Assembly (NCBI GenBank): GCA_040768665.1
Contig: JAXGMN010000061.1
Location: 13,047 to 77,046 of the forward strand
Direction of reading: 5' to 3'
Source: JABWBD01 sp040768665
GTDB taxonomy: Bacteria > Planctomycetota > Planctomycetia > Pirellulales > Thermoguttaceae
DNA length: 64,000 bases
The position numbers were made by a program, and so were the translations under genes. The notes under the pieces were generated by a model. The model ran no database searches, had not been told where the DNA came from, and was given only the letters and a program-made list of their open reading frames with translations. How positions within the stretch are numbered: the stretch's first letter is position 1; the number at the start of each line of letters is the position of its first letter. Below are positions 28,393-37,595 of this stretch, piece after piece.

Positions 28393-29753
28393 ATCCAGGG
28401 AATTCGGAAAACGTGAATCCAGCGGAACGCGCTGATAGCGGATCGGCTTTGCGGATCGTCGTACAGCCCGACGACGACCACATTCATGCCTTTTTCGCCC
28501 ACTTCGATGAGGAGCGTGTCGGCGCCTTCGACCTTGGCGGCTTCGCGAGGCGGTTCGGGCGGTCCGCCGGACGTGACGACGATATCGAAGACGGGGAACT
28601 CTTTGGCCATCGCGATCGACTCCTCCTTGGTAGCATGGGCCAAGAGGATCAACAGATCGGCCTTCTCTTTGAGCTTCGGAACGATCTTGGCGAGTGATTC
28701 GCCCGGTTTGGCCATCGCCACCTCGGCGTTGTTGATCTCCGCCTGATATTTCTCGCCAAGGATCGCCGTGACGCCGATCGTCCGGCCGCCGGCTTCGATA
28801 AGCCGCGACGAATTTGTCAGCCCCGACTCGAACCCGAACAAGCCTACGTTGGCGGCAACGAAGGAACTCTGCTGATCATCGACGCTGACGGCGACCGACA
28901 CCAGTTCGGCAGCCGGCAGTTGCAGATCGGTCTTCCCGAAGGTAATGGCGTCGTAGCCCATCTTCCGCATGGCTTCCACCGTGGTGTGGAACTTGAGTTC
29001 GGCCTGACGGCCAAAGCCCTTGATCAATCCGCCGACGTCAAGCCCGACGACCGGCCATCCCTGGTCGCGCAGTCGCTGGAAGAGTGAGTGTTTCCGGTTC
29101 AGGCCGCCTTTCATACGGTCCAGCCCGGCACAGCCGCAAGGTTCGAGATAACCGTCCTGGCGTCCGCTGATCACCAGCGCCAAGTCGGGCTTTTCCCACC
29201 CGACAAAGATCGGCCCGTTTTCCTTAATGGGATCAAACGGAACGCCACTGTGTTTCCCCTTCCCAAAGGTCTTCTTCTCGGGAAGGTTGCCGGCCAAAGC
29301 TTCGGGCTTCGCCTGCGAGACATCGCGCAGGGGATTTGCCCGCAACTGGTGGTCGGGCATGTCTGCGCCGTCCTCAGCGGATGCGGGCGCTTCCTGCGAA
29401 TCCTCAACAACGCCAGACGAGGCGATTATCGGGGCTACCGCAGCTTCCGCCAGCGGCAAGTCCGGCTCCTTCGCCGGAACGGCGCCGGTGTTCGAAGGAG
29501 TCGGGTCGGCCGGTGGAACTTCGGCGTCCGATTTCTCGAGCTTGACGGTTGCCGTAGCAGCGGAGGCTAGTTTCGTCTCTTGGTCCTTTTGTGCCTGTTG
29601 GGGCTCGCTATCCGCACCAGCAGACTCGGAGTGAACGACCGACTGCCTCACGACCGGGGCGGCCGACTCGGAACAGCCGGCCAAAGGCGGCAGTGTCAAG
29701 GCAGACGAGAGACATACGAGCAGGAACAGCCGCAGACTTGCAGAGGTCGGCAT
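28389..29753 (-). CDS. 5'-nucleotidase-like lipoprotein domain, 5' part of a frameshifted cytochrome gene
   Basis: Predicted lipoprotein (signal peptide with lipobox LAGC). A long disordered Ala/Pro/Glu region (about 30-170) leads to a metallophosphatase-like domain with DGYLEPCGCAGLDRMKGGL, YDAITFGKTDL and LLILLAHATKEES, known in planctomycete proteins that continue into a multiheme cytochrome. Here the frame breaks after YDDPQS; the last 18 residues (RSAISAF...) are out of frame. Adding one base near plus-strand 28445 joins it to the heme part. The start is placed at ATG 29753; longer openings upstream lack signal character. Confidence 0.75.
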   Translation of the reverse strand: MPTSASLRLFLLVCLSSALTLPPLAGCSESAAPVVRQSVVHSESAGADSEPQQAQKDQETKLASAATATVKLEKSDAEVPPADPTPSNTGAVPAKEPDLPLAEAAVAPIIASSGVVEDSQEAPASAEDGADMPDHQLRANPLRDVSQAKPEALAGNLPEKKTFGKGKHSGVPFDPIKENGPIFVGWEKPDLALVISGRQDGYLEPCGCAGLDRMKGGLNRKHSLFQRLRDQGWPVVGLDVGGLIKGFGRQAELKFHTTVEAMRKMGYDAITFGKTDLQLPAAELVSVAVSVDDQQSSFVAANVGLFGFESGLTNSSRLIEAGGRTIGVTAILGEKYQAEINNAEVAMAKPGESLAKIVPKLKEKADLLILLAHATKEESIAMAKEFPVFDIVVTSGGPPEPPREAAKVEGADTLLIEVGEKGMNVVVVGLYDDPQSRSAISAFRWIHVFRIPWI

Positions 29754-29861
29754 CGTGAGGGTCGCAATTCGGCGTTTTAGTGGTGGGGTAATCCGTTTCA
29801 ACGCAAAGCCCGCCCTACGTCCGCCGCCACATCCTCGCCATGCGTGCCGGGCGTGCCGTGG

Positions 29862-31043
29862 TCAGTCGACGACTGCGAATCGCAGGAGGATTCGCAGTTG
29901 CTTCGCTTTCGGGTGGGTGGTTCCGATAACAATTTCGGCGGGGTGTTCTTTGTCCGTGACCAGGTAATTGGCTGGGGGGCTTCCCTGAGGAATGCGGATG
30001 GTAAGCGGGATCTGCACGACTTGGCCGCCCTGCCACTCGGTGGGCTCTCCAACTTCCACCTTGACAAGGTCCGGAGTCGCCGACAGCGGCTCAACTTTCA
30101 CGTCCTTCCGGTCCGGACCGCGGACAAGCATCCGGAGCGTCCGCGCCAGTCCTGCCCGACTGCTAATCGGTCCCAGGGATAGGACCTGCCGCTCTTCGCT
30201 CCATCCGGCCCCGATAATCGAAATCTCACTGCTAATAGTCCCCTGAATGGGGACATCCACTGTGGGTGCATCTTCGGCATCGGTGTGGATCACGATTTTC
30301 TGCTGAAACGCTCCGAGAGGCAAGCCGGGTTTTAGAGTAATCTGAATCCGGAATCCGCTCTTCGCATCTTGTTCCTCAGCAACCTCTTCGGGCGACAGTG
30401 GCTCGTAATCCACCGAAAACTTGTCCGCGGTGGACTGGTCGGTGATCTCGTGGCTGGTGATTTTCAGGGGTTTGTCCTGATAGCCGTAGAGCCTGAGTTC
30501 GCCGGTAGCGCCTTCGTCGGCCGAGACACCACTAAGAACCAAGTTGGTCGGGGAGATGGAAACGGCAGAAACAATACGGCCCGTAATACTGAGGGTCAAC
30601 CGTGGATGCTCCGGATCGTTGGTGTGGATCGTGGCACTTTGGTGAAACGGCCCCATGAACCCCTTGCCTTTCCACTCCAACGTGACTTCCGTCGATTCTC
30701 CGGGATGCACTTCAGCGGCATCGCCGCTTTCACCCAGGAGGCTGGCGGTACACTTACAGGTGGTATCACCCCTGGTAAGCTTCAGAATCGCTTCGCCGGT
30801 ATTCCGAATGACGAAGGCGTGGCGACCGGTGGCGTGCGAATCCAGAGCCCCGAAATCATGTTTGTCGTTGTCGACGATGGCCGAGGGGTGCGGACCTTCG
30901 GGAATGCTCGCCGGAGCTTGATCGGCCTTAGGCACGGCCGAGATGCCGTCCCAACGAGTTCTCTCCAACCGGACGACCGCGCTGCCCACTCCAACACCGA
31001 GCCCCAAAATGATCGCGATACCAACAACAACCGAGGTCTTCAT
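29862..31043 (-). CDS. Membrane-anchored DUF1573 domain protein
   Basis: A 393-residue protein with one N-terminal membrane helix (SVVVGIAIILGLGVGVGSAVV). A DUF1573 Ig-like domain follows (HDFGALDSHATGRHAFVIRNTGEAILKL, then TTCKCTAS) and then further beta-rich segments. DUF1573 proteins are abundant in planctomycetes and Bacteroidetes; their role is not established, and binding or adhesion is assumed. ATG 31043 is chosen because a GAGGGGAAAG stretch precedes it; the longer frame to 31223 overlaps the neighbouring gene. It is upstream of the cytochrome lipoprotein gene on the same strand. Confidence 0.8.
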   Translation of the reverse strand: MKTSVVVGIAIILGLGVGVGSAVVRLERTRWDGISAVPKADQAPASIPEGPHPSAIVDNDKHDFGALDSHATGRHAFVIRNTGEAILKLTRGDTTCKCTASLLGESGDAAEVHPGESTEVTLEWKGKGFMGPFHQSATIHTNDPEHPRLTLSITGRIVSAVSISPTNLVLSGVSADEGATGELRLYGYQDKPLKITSHEITDQSTADKFSVDYEPLSPEEVAEEQDAKSGFRIQITLKPGLPLGAFQQKIVIHTDAEDAPTVDVPIQGTISSEISIIGAGWSEERQVLSLGPISSRAGLARTLRMLVRGPDRKDVKVEPLSATPDLVKVEVGEPTEWQGGQVVQIPLTIRIPQGSPPANYLVTDKEHPAEIVIGTTHPKAKQLRILLRFAVVD

Positions 31044-31080
31044 TTCCGGCTTTCCCCTCTGCATCGTGAGTTCACTATAA

Positions 31081-33429
31081 CTATTTTGCTCCAGGGCTTT
31101 TACGGGGTAGATGCTTGCGCAGTTCGTCGGCGAGGTCGGGCTTGAGCTTCTTGTCCTCATGGGGGGTTGCGCTGTCGATCTCGAAGGCTTTCGCGGCATG
31201 TTCGGTGAAACTCGTTTTGTCACCCGCCGTTAGGAGGGCGAAAGCGAATTCGGCCCGGTAATTGGCATTCGTTGGATAGTACTCGACGGCGACCCGATAG
31301 GCTTCGGCCGCTTTTTCGGCCATGGACCGCGTGCGGGTGACTGAGTACGCCTGAGCGTACAGTCTACCGGCCTGTGCCCATGCTGAGCTCGAATGGGGGT
31401 CTCGCTCGAGCGCCGCGGCCTGATGCTGCTCAAACTCGCGGAAGGCTTCCTGACTGCCGGTTTGCTGCCAGCGGGCGAACGCGAGCATGGCGAGTTGCGT
31501 CCGAGGTTCGGCAGCGAGGGGGTCCGTCTCGGCGGCTGCGTGGAACAGCTCACCGGCGCGCTGGGGATTATGACGAGCCGCCTCGATGGCCGCGCGGCTC
31601 TTGAGCACAGGGCCGTAAGCCGAGAGATAACATGCCGCGGCAGCGAGCAAGGTGGCTGCCAGCCCGGCGAAAGCGGCTGACCTTGGCAAGGGGTGGACGG
31701 TGCGGTGCTCGGCCAGATTCAGCCCCAGAGCCACTAACAGCCATAATGATCCCGCTACTCCGGCAAAGCCAATGCCTCCGGCAGCCAAGAGGTTGAGCAG
31801 TAGCACGAACGCTGCAACGCCGGGCAAGAGAACGGGAAGCCGCCCTCGCTGAATCCAAGGCCACAAAGCGGCAATGACGACCGAGGCGACGGGAAGAGCG
31901 ATGACAACCGAAATCCAGCCCGGTGGGGCACTGCTCGTGAGCGCCAACGGCAGCGAGAGAAGCAGCCCCGATGCTCCACCGAGGACGGCGAATCGGGTCG
32001 CGTCGGTGGGGGCGATTTCGGGCAGGGTATCGGAACCGGCAGGCGGAACTTCGGGGTTGTCGAGCGTAGGGCCATCGGTCGCGCGTCGGTCCAGCGAGCC
32101 ACGGAAAAGAGTGGCCGAAAACAGGAGGATTGCGGTGATCAAGGCCAAGGCTGCGGGCGTGCCGGCGTTGGCCCAAACTTCCAGGAGGAAATTGTGCGGA
32201 TCGGCGATTTCCTCGCTGGCTGCCGGCAGTTTGTAGGCGGTGTAGGCGTCTTGAAACTGTCCCGGGCCACATCCGAAAAATGGATGATCGGCAATGATTG
32301 CGAGCGATGCCTGCCAGTACTGGAGCCGATAGCCCAGCGACTTGGTTGCCTCGGCAAGGACCTCGTAGTCAAGGCCTCCCACGGCCATGCCGATCCCGGC
32401 GACCGCCACAATCGCAACCATTACGGCAGCGGCGGCGGCCGCTGTTCTCCAACCCCAACGGCCTTGCCGCGGACTGCGGCCGACCCACCATGCCGGTCCC
32501 AGGCTGACCAGCGCGGCCAAGTAGCCGCTGCGGCTCTTGGTGAGGACGAGACAGACGGCCATTAGCAGGACCGCGACAATTGCGGCGCCAACGATTCGGA
32601 ACTCGCGGCGACTCAGGCCGGCTCGAGAAATAAGTGTCAGGAACCATTTGTGCGGAGCACCCGGAGGGCCGGTTCCCGGCAAATGGTTCCTAACACTTAT
32701 TTCTCGGTTACCTAGGCCGGCGGAGGCTGCAATTCCGACGGCCATGGTCATCCAGGTGACCAGGAACCCGGCCAACGAATTGGTGAGGGCGAACGTGGCA
32801 ATCGGCTCTCGGGCGCCGAGGCGAAGGGCAAAGGTATATCGCTCCTTCGAGTCGGGCGGGCTCCATATGCCGATCTCGCGAAGTTGTTCGTCCGGATTGC
32901 GGATGAATTTGTTGAAAGTGTTGGGCATCTCGTAGAAATACTGGTAGAGCCCGACGACCGCCAGCGCGACCGCCAGGCCGATCATCACGGCAACGATCGC
33001 GCGGGCTTCGCGCCGGCTCGCCACAAGCTGCCGGATCATGAGCAAGGCCAAGGCGACGCCGACCCACTGCCAGAGGATATTGACGGCAGGGCGAGGGCTG
33101 GCTTCGAAAGCGGCCCGGATCGCGGACACAACGTACCAAACGACAAGCAGCATGATCGCGGCATCGGTCCACCCGAAGCGGAGGCGAAGCCGGCTGCCGC
33201 GGATCGCTCCTGCAAACCAAGCCATCGTGACGGCGAGCCAGAGCATTACCACCGGCAGATCATCACCGCTTTCGGGAAGTCCTTCGCTGGGAAACATCGG
33301 CCGGGCCACCACCAAAGCACAAGCGGCCGCCAGGAGCCATGGGCGGAGTGAATCGGCGGGCGCGGCGTTTGCGGCCGGGACATCGGCCTGCATTGCCTGA
33401 GACTTGCGCTGGCGTTTATCCCTGCCCAT
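31081..33429 (-). CDS. O-antigen ligase-like membrane protein with TPR tail and in-frame repeat insertion
   Basis: A 782-residue protein with about 14 hydrophobic segments. It includes the O-antigen ligase-type motif VLTKSRSGYLAALVSL and GCGPGQFQDAYTAYKLP, then PHNFLLEVWANAGTPAAL. A soluble TPR-like C-terminus follows (about 620-782). It probably ligates or polymerises surface glycan. Residues about 245-277 (NREISVRNHLPGTGPP...) come from an inserted palindromic repeat; removing 99 bp rejoins ASAGL to SRREF in frame. Its start overlaps the end of the WecA-like gene by 14 bp, so the two are coupled. Confidence 0.8.
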   Translation of the reverse strand: MGRDKRQRKSQAMQADVPAANAAPADSLRPWLLAAACALVVARPMFPSEGLPESGDDLPVVMLWLAVTMAWFAGAIRGSRLRLRFGWTDAAIMLLVVWYVVSAIRAAFEASPRPAVNILWQWVGVALALLMIRQLVASRREARAIVAVMIGLAVALAVVGLYQYFYEMPNTFNKFIRNPDEQLREIGIWSPPDSKERYTFALRLGAREPIATFALTNSLAGFLVTWMTMAVGIAASAGLGNREISVRNHLPGTGPPGAPHKWFLTLISRAGLSRREFRIVGAAIVAVLLMAVCLVLTKSRSGYLAALVSLGPAWWVGRSPRQGRWGWRTAAAAAAVMVAIVAVAGIGMAVGGLDYEVLAEATKSLGYRLQYWQASLAIIADHPFFGCGPGQFQDAYTAYKLPAASEEIADPHNFLLEVWANAGTPAALALITAILLFSATLFRGSLDRRATDGPTLDNPEVPPAGSDTLPEIAPTDATRFAVLGGASGLLLSLPLALTSSAPPGWISVVIALPVASVVIAALWPWIQRGRLPVLLPGVAAFVLLLNLLAAGGIGFAGVAGSLWLLVALGLNLAEHRTVHPLPRSAAFAGLAATLLAAAACYLSAYGPVLKSRAAIEAARHNPQRAGELFHAAAETDPLAAEPRTQLAMLAFARWQQTGSQEAFREFEQHQAAALERDPHSSSAWAQAGRLYAQAYSVTRTRSMAEKAAEAYRVAVEYYPTNANYRAEFAFALLTAGDKTSFTEHAAKAFEIDSATPHEDKKLKPDLADELRKHLPRKSPGAK
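32623..32713 (-). repeat. Family E palindromic repeat inserted in frame in a coding sequence
   Basis: Arms GAGAAATAAGTGTCAGGAAC and GTTCCTAACACTTATTTCTC, with a GC-rich centre. It is flanked by AGGCCGGC at 32615-32622 and 32714-32721, an exact 8-bp duplication. Element plus one duplication is 99 bp, so the host frame is preserved. A smaller relative lies at 51907. Confidence 0.8.
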
Positions 33430-34570
33430 CCGTGCTCCTCGGTGGATCGCCGTTGCGCCGGCGCCGGCCTGCCGTTTCCAAAACCCCGACCAGCAGCAGC
33501 ACGCATGCGACCAGCAACAGGATCACGCACGCCCCGGTCCAATCGACCTGGTGCAACAAGAGGGCGCCCAAACCGCAGGTTGCCGTGGTGAGGTAGATCG
33601 TGAGCACGGCCTGGGTCTTGCTCATGCCGAGTTCGACCAGCCGGTGCGAAAAATGGCTCTTGTCGCCGACGAATGGACTGCGTCCCTGTCGCAGGCGGAT
33701 GAAGACGACCGTGGCCGTGTCGTACAGGGGAACTGCCAGGACGCACAACGGTGCAAGGATGGCATAACTGGGAACGTCGTCGCCGGCGAACGTCGCTGAA
33801 AGCGTGATCGCTGCCAGCAGATAGCCGATCAGGTAAGCGCCCGTGTCGCCCATGAACAACCTGGCGGGAGGCCGGTTATGCCAGAGAAACCCGAGCAGCG
33901 ACCCCACCAGTACCAGGAGAAAGCCGCCGACGAAGAGCTGGGGTTGGTTGGTCGTGGGGGCTGGGGCGAGAAGCATAACGGCGGCGAGCATGGCGGCGGC
34001 GATGGCCGCCACGCCGGCGGACAGCCCGTCCATGTTGTCGAGCATGTTGAACGAGTTGATGAGTCCGACAATCCAGAGAACGCTCAGTGCGCCGGTGAGC
34101 AGGGGAACATCGAGAAAGATGCTCAGCCGCCACTCCTGGCAGACCAAGACGACGGCGACGCCGCTCTGCACGGCAAGCCGCACGCGCCAGTCGAGTCCCC
34201 AGCGGTCGTCGAGCAGGCCGAGGATCATCAGTACGGTTCCGCCTGCGAGAAGCGTCCAGAGTCGCGTCGACTGCTCCGCCAGACCGGCCAAATGCGGTCG
34301 CACGAACTCGGGCACCTGAAAGCCCCAGCCGTGGATGATCCCGCTGGTCGGTTCCGTATTTAAGAGAACGACCTGGCCGACGGCCAACGGGAGGACGATT
34401 CCGAGCCAAACCGCCAGCCCGCCCGCGGTGGGCATGATCTTGCTGTGGACCTTGCGGTGGCCGGGTTTGTCGACCAGGTTCAGACGCGGTCCGACCGCCC
34501 GCACCACGCAGGCCGCCGCCCACGTGGTGGCCATGCTCGGCAAAACGGCTCCGAGGATCAGCCAAGTCAC
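33416..34570 (-). CDS. Undecaprenyl-phosphate sugar-1-phosphate transferase (WecA/MraY family)
   Basis: Polytopic glycosyltransferase-4-family enzyme that moves a sugar-1-phosphate from UDP-sugar to undecaprenyl phosphate, the first step of envelope glycan assembly. Motifs: VDKPGHRKVHSKIMPTAGG, LGLLDDRWGLDWRVRL, NSFNMLDNMDGLSAG, FMGDTGAYLIGYL and the His motif HFSHRLVELG. GTG 34570 starts a 384-residue protein of normal size and overlaps the stop of the DUF4416 gene (GTGA). It is followed by the O-antigen ligase-like gene, consistent with one glycan pathway. Confidence 0.88.
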   Translation of the reverse strand: MTWLILGAVLPSMATTWAAACVVRAVGPRLNLVDKPGHRKVHSKIMPTAGGLAVWLGIVLPLAVGQVVLLNTEPTSGIIHGWGFQVPEFVRPHLAGLAEQSTRLWTLLAGGTVLMILGLLDDRWGLDWRVRLAVQSGVAVVLVCQEWRLSIFLDVPLLTGALSVLWIVGLINSFNMLDNMDGLSAGVAAIAAAMLAAVMLLAPAPTTNQPQLFVGGFLLVLVGSLLGFLWHNRPPARLFMGDTGAYLIGYLLAAITLSATFAGDDVPSYAILAPLCVLAVPLYDTATVVFIRLRQGRSPFVGDKSHFSHRLVELGMSKTQAVLTIYLTTATCGLGALLLHQVDWTGACVILLLVACVLLLVGVLETAGRRRRNGDPPRSTDGQG

Positions 34571-35115
34571 GCGAGCGGCTCCTCCCGTAGGCGTTGATGA
34601 AGGTAGTCGCGGCAGCGGGAGAAGAACTCTTGATAGTCGCCGCGACGATAGTCGGCAAAGGTCCAGTCGTGATGGCGCCAGCCGTGGTGCTTGTAGTAGA
34701 GGGTGACCTCCGCATAGATTCCGCGGTTGAGATAGATGCGGTGGGTGAAGTCCTTTGTCGAGGCGAGAACCAGTTTGCCGAGCGTCAGGTAGCCGGGATC
34801 CAGGTTCAGGGGGCGAGATTCCGGGTAAGGGGCGATGCCGGCATACGTTTCCTCCCAACGGTTGGTTTCGAGCTTCACGTCGACGAGGCCGGCGGGGTCG
34901 AACGGGCGGGAGAAAGCGAAGAAGACCTTCCGCAGGCCCGCTCCCATCGTGCCCTGGTAGTACGTTGTTTCGTGGAAGTCGAAAAGAGGGCTTTCCATCG
35001 CCAGAGGCCCCCAGGCTTCGGTGGCCGTGCGTCGAGCCCACTGTAGTGCGTCGTCGTGCCGGCTGAAGGCCGCTAGAAGAAGGAGAACGGGAGCAGGCGG
35101 GGTGGGTTGGCCCAT
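34567..35115 (-). CDS. DUF4416 family protein
   Basis: 182 residues of the DUF4416 type, seen in planctomycetes and deltaproteobacteria. Recognisable parts are PVLLLLAAFSRHDDALQWA, SPLFDFHETTYYQGTMGAGLRKVFFAF, NRWEETYAGIAPYPESRPLNLDPGYLTLGKLVLASTKDFTHRIYL and YYKHHGWRHHDWTFADYR. Function is unknown; no signal peptide is seen. ATG 35115 gives the family N-terminus. It is the first gene of the minus-strand cluster. Confidence 0.8.
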   Translation of the reverse strand: MGQPTPPAPVLLLLAAFSRHDDALQWARRTATEAWGPLAMESPLFDFHETTYYQGTMGAGLRKVFFAFSRPFDPAGLVDVKLETNRWEETYAGIAPYPESRPLNLDPGYLTLGKLVLASTKDFTHRIYLNRGIYAEVTLYYKHHGWRHHDWTFADYRRGDYQEFFSRCRDYLHQRLREEPLA

Positions 35116-35254
35116 GAGGGGTTGGAATGTGTGTAACGGGCGACTGCTTTGACATGGGGCTCCCCCTATTCTAGCATGGATCGGCCGGGAGGGTGCGGTC
35201 GCCGCCCTTGCCGCACACCCTTCGCCTGAAGTTGCTTGGGAAAGGAGGTTTGGG

Positions 35255-37120
35255 ATGCCGCGAACCGCTATGGTCGGGATAATCGGACTGGTGGTGTTGC
35301 CTTCGTTCGTTCCGGGACACGAGGAGGGCGCAGCGGGCCGGTCGCGTCCGAATGTTCTGTGGATCACCAGCGAGGACAACAGCCCCTACCTCGGCTGCTA
35401 CGGCGATCGGCTGGCCCAGACGCCGAATCTGGACGCTCTGGCTGCCGAGGGCGTGCGGTATCGCAATGCCTTTGCCAACGCGCCGGTCTGTTCCACGGCA
35501 CGCACGACGTTGATCACGGGCATGTATGCCTGCTCGCTCGGGGCCCAGAACCATCGGAGCCGGATGCGGATTCCGGACGCGTTTCCGCTCTACCCGGTAC
35601 CTCTCCGCGCGGCCGGCTACTACACGACGAACAACTCGAAGACCGACTATAACCTTGCCGACCCCGGCAAGCCTTGGGACGAGAGCAGCCGACAGGCCCA
35701 CTACAGGAACCGGCGGCCCGGTCAGCCGTTCTTCGCGGTGTTCAACCTGACGACGAGCCATGAGGGGCAGCTTACGGAGGAGGCGGTGGCGGGCCGCCGA
35801 AAGAAAGGACTGCTGCCGCCGGAGCCACGGGTTGCGCCGGAGAAGGTGGCGTTTCCGCCTTATCATCCCGATACTCCGGTGGTTCGCCGCGACTGGTCGG
35901 TGTATTACGACAACATCACTCTCATGGACCAGGAGGCGGGGCGGATTCTCGACGAACTGGAAGAGTTGGGGCTCGCCGACGACACGATCGTGTTCTACTA
36001 CTCGGACCACGGCGGGGCGTTGCCGCGCGGTAAGCGAAATATTCACGACTCGGGGACGCGAGTGCCGCTGATCATCCGGTTTCCCAAAAAGTGGGCGCAA
36101 CTGGCTCCCGCGGAAGCGGGCGAGTGGGTCGATCAGCCGGTCAGTTTCGTCGATTTCCCGGCGACGCTCTTGAGCCTGGCAGGCGTGAAGATTCCTGCGA
36201 ACTACGAGGGGCAGGCTTTTCTCGGAGAGGCAAAGACGCGGCCGCGGGACCACGTGTTCTTGTTCCGGGGGCGGATGGACGAGCGCTACGATACGGTCCG
36301 CGCGGTTCGCGACCGGCAGTTTCGCTATGTCCGGAACTACAGTCCGCACCGCCCCTGGGGACAACATTATTCCTATCCGTTCCAGGTGATGCCGAGCATG
36401 TCTTCCTGGTACGAGGCGTTCGAGGCCGGCAAGTGCAATGCGGTCGAAGCCCGTTACTGGCAGGCGAAGCCCTCGGAAGAGCTTTACGACACGGCCGCCG
36501 ATCCGTATGAGATCCGCAACCTGGCGGGCGATCCGCGTCATGCATCGCGGCTGGCCGAAATGCGCCGCACGCTCCGCGATGAGATGATCGCCATCCGCGA
36601 CGCGGGCTTCATTCCCGAGGGGATGTGCGACCGGCTGGCAGGCGAGAGAACGATCTACGACTACACCCATAGCGACGCGTACCCGATCGAGCGGATCATC
36701 GATCTGGCCGACAAGGCGACCTCGCGGGACCCGGCCGTGCTGCAAGAGTTGATCGCCGCGTTGGACGATCCGCATCCCGTGATCCGGTATTGGGGAGCGA
36801 CGGGCTGTCTGATCCTCGGGGAGAAGGCAGGGCCGGCGAAGAACCGGATGAAGGCGCTCGTCGAGGACGAATGGGGCGACATTCGCGTCGTGGCGGCAGA
36901 GGGGCTCGGATGGCTCGGCGAGGCCGATGTTGCGATGGAGGCACTCAAGCGGACGATCACCGGAGGCGAGCCGTACGAGGTGCTCGCGGCGCTGAACGCG
37001 CTGGAGTTCCTCTGGAAGGCGGGACACGTGCCGCTGGGGCGAGCCCAAGGGATGGTCGAGGGGCTCGACCTCGGCGAACCCGGCAATCGTATCCCGCGGT
37101 ATCTCCTTCAGATCCGGTAA
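35255..37120 (+). CDS. Secreted sulfatase with C-terminal HEAT-like repeats
   Basis: Type I sulfatase family hydrolase (621 aa) that removes sulfate from a glycan or other ester. It has a signal peptide, then RPNVLWITSEDNSPYLGCYGD with metal-binding acidic residues. The formylglycine motif is VCSTARTTLITG; Cys is present but Pro of CxPxR is replaced by Thr. FYYSDHGGALPRGKRNIHDSGTRVPLIIRFP follows. Residues about 500-620 form HEAT/PBS-like repeats (IRYWGATGCLILGE, IRVVAAEGLGWLGEADVAM). A second sulfatase lies at 58.9-60.5 kb. The Cys would need a formylglycine-generating enzyme. Confidence 0.9.
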   Translation: MPRTAMVGIIGLVVLPSFVPGHEEGAAGRSRPNVLWITSEDNSPYLGCYGDRLAQTPNLDALAAEGVRYRNAFANAPVCSTARTTLITGMYACSLGAQNHRSRMRIPDAFPLYPVPLRAAGYYTTNNSKTDYNLADPGKPWDESSRQAHYRNRRPGQPFFAVFNLTTSHEGQLTEEAVAGRRKKGLLPPEPRVAPEKVAFPPYHPDTPVVRRDWSVYYDNITLMDQEAGRILDELEELGLADDTIVFYYSDHGGALPRGKRNIHDSGTRVPLIIRFPKKWAQLAPAEAGEWVDQPVSFVDFPATLLSLAGVKIPANYEGQAFLGEAKTRPRDHVFLFRGRMDERYDTVRAVRDRQFRYVRNYSPHRPWGQHYSYPFQVMPSMSSWYEAFEAGKCNAVEARYWQAKPSEELYDTAADPYEIRNLAGDPRHASRLAEMRRTLRDEMIAIRDAGFIPEGMCDRLAGERTIYDYTHSDAYPIERIIDLADKATSRDPAVLQELIAALDDPHPVIRYWGATGCLILGEKAGPAKNRMKALVEDEWGDIRVVAAEGLGWLGEADVAMEALKRTITGGEPYEVLAALNALEFLWKAGHVPLGRAQGMVEGLDLGEPGNRIPRYLLQIR

Positions 37121-37271
37121 CGAATCTGCCGGATCGATTTGAACTGCGCGCTGTGGCCCGACTACCCGTTCCGCGGCGAACGCCGGGCAAGCGTCGACGC
37201 TCTGGCCAATCATTGAGGACCGACGAACGACGGGCGCGAAATCCAGCGGGAGAGAGTTGGCGGACAAGCAT

Positions 37272-37330
37272 CGCGTTTTTCCAATTTCGCGAAGTCCCTT
37301 GCCACCCAGGGTGCCTGAAGAGGGGTGAAC
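37272..37330 (+). repeat. Dispersed repeat adjacent to family C
   Basis: Contains TTTTTCCAATTTC, CCACCC and GAGGGGTGAA in the same order as the minus strand of 386-456. It precedes the family C copies below. Confidence 0.45.
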
Positions 37331-37411
37331 GTGGAGCGGGGATCATGCAGCGCGGTGCCGGCGAGGCTGTTTCTGTTGCGGGCGAAAAATGCACTCGCGA
37401 GAGGCGCTGCC

Positions 37412-37479
37412 GTGGTGCCCAAGTTGGCGATTTCTCAGAACGGAGGCACCTTGGGCACCACGCGCTTCCGGGTGGCAAA
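37412..37479 (+). repeat. Family C inverted repeat
   Basis: Arms GTGGTGCCCAAG and CTTGGGCACCAC enclose GCGATTTCTCAGAACGGAGG, followed by GCGCTTCCGGGTGGCAAAGG. The arms differ from those of the next copy but remain complementary to each other. Confidence 0.7.
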
Positions 37480-37524
37480 GGGACCAGGTATGGAGGGCAC
37501 GAGACTTTGCCGGTGCGTTGCGTG

Positions 37525-37595
37525 TGTGGCCACCAAGTCTTCGATTTCTCAAATTCGAGGGTGTTTGGTGGCCACGCGCTTTTGGGTGGCAAGGC
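37525..37595 (+). repeat. Family C inverted repeat
   Basis: Arms GTGGCCACCAAG and TTTGGTGGCCAC enclose a loop close to TCGATTTCTCAAATTCGAGG, followed by GCGCTTTTGGGTGGCAAGG. Third copy in the window. Confidence 0.7.
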
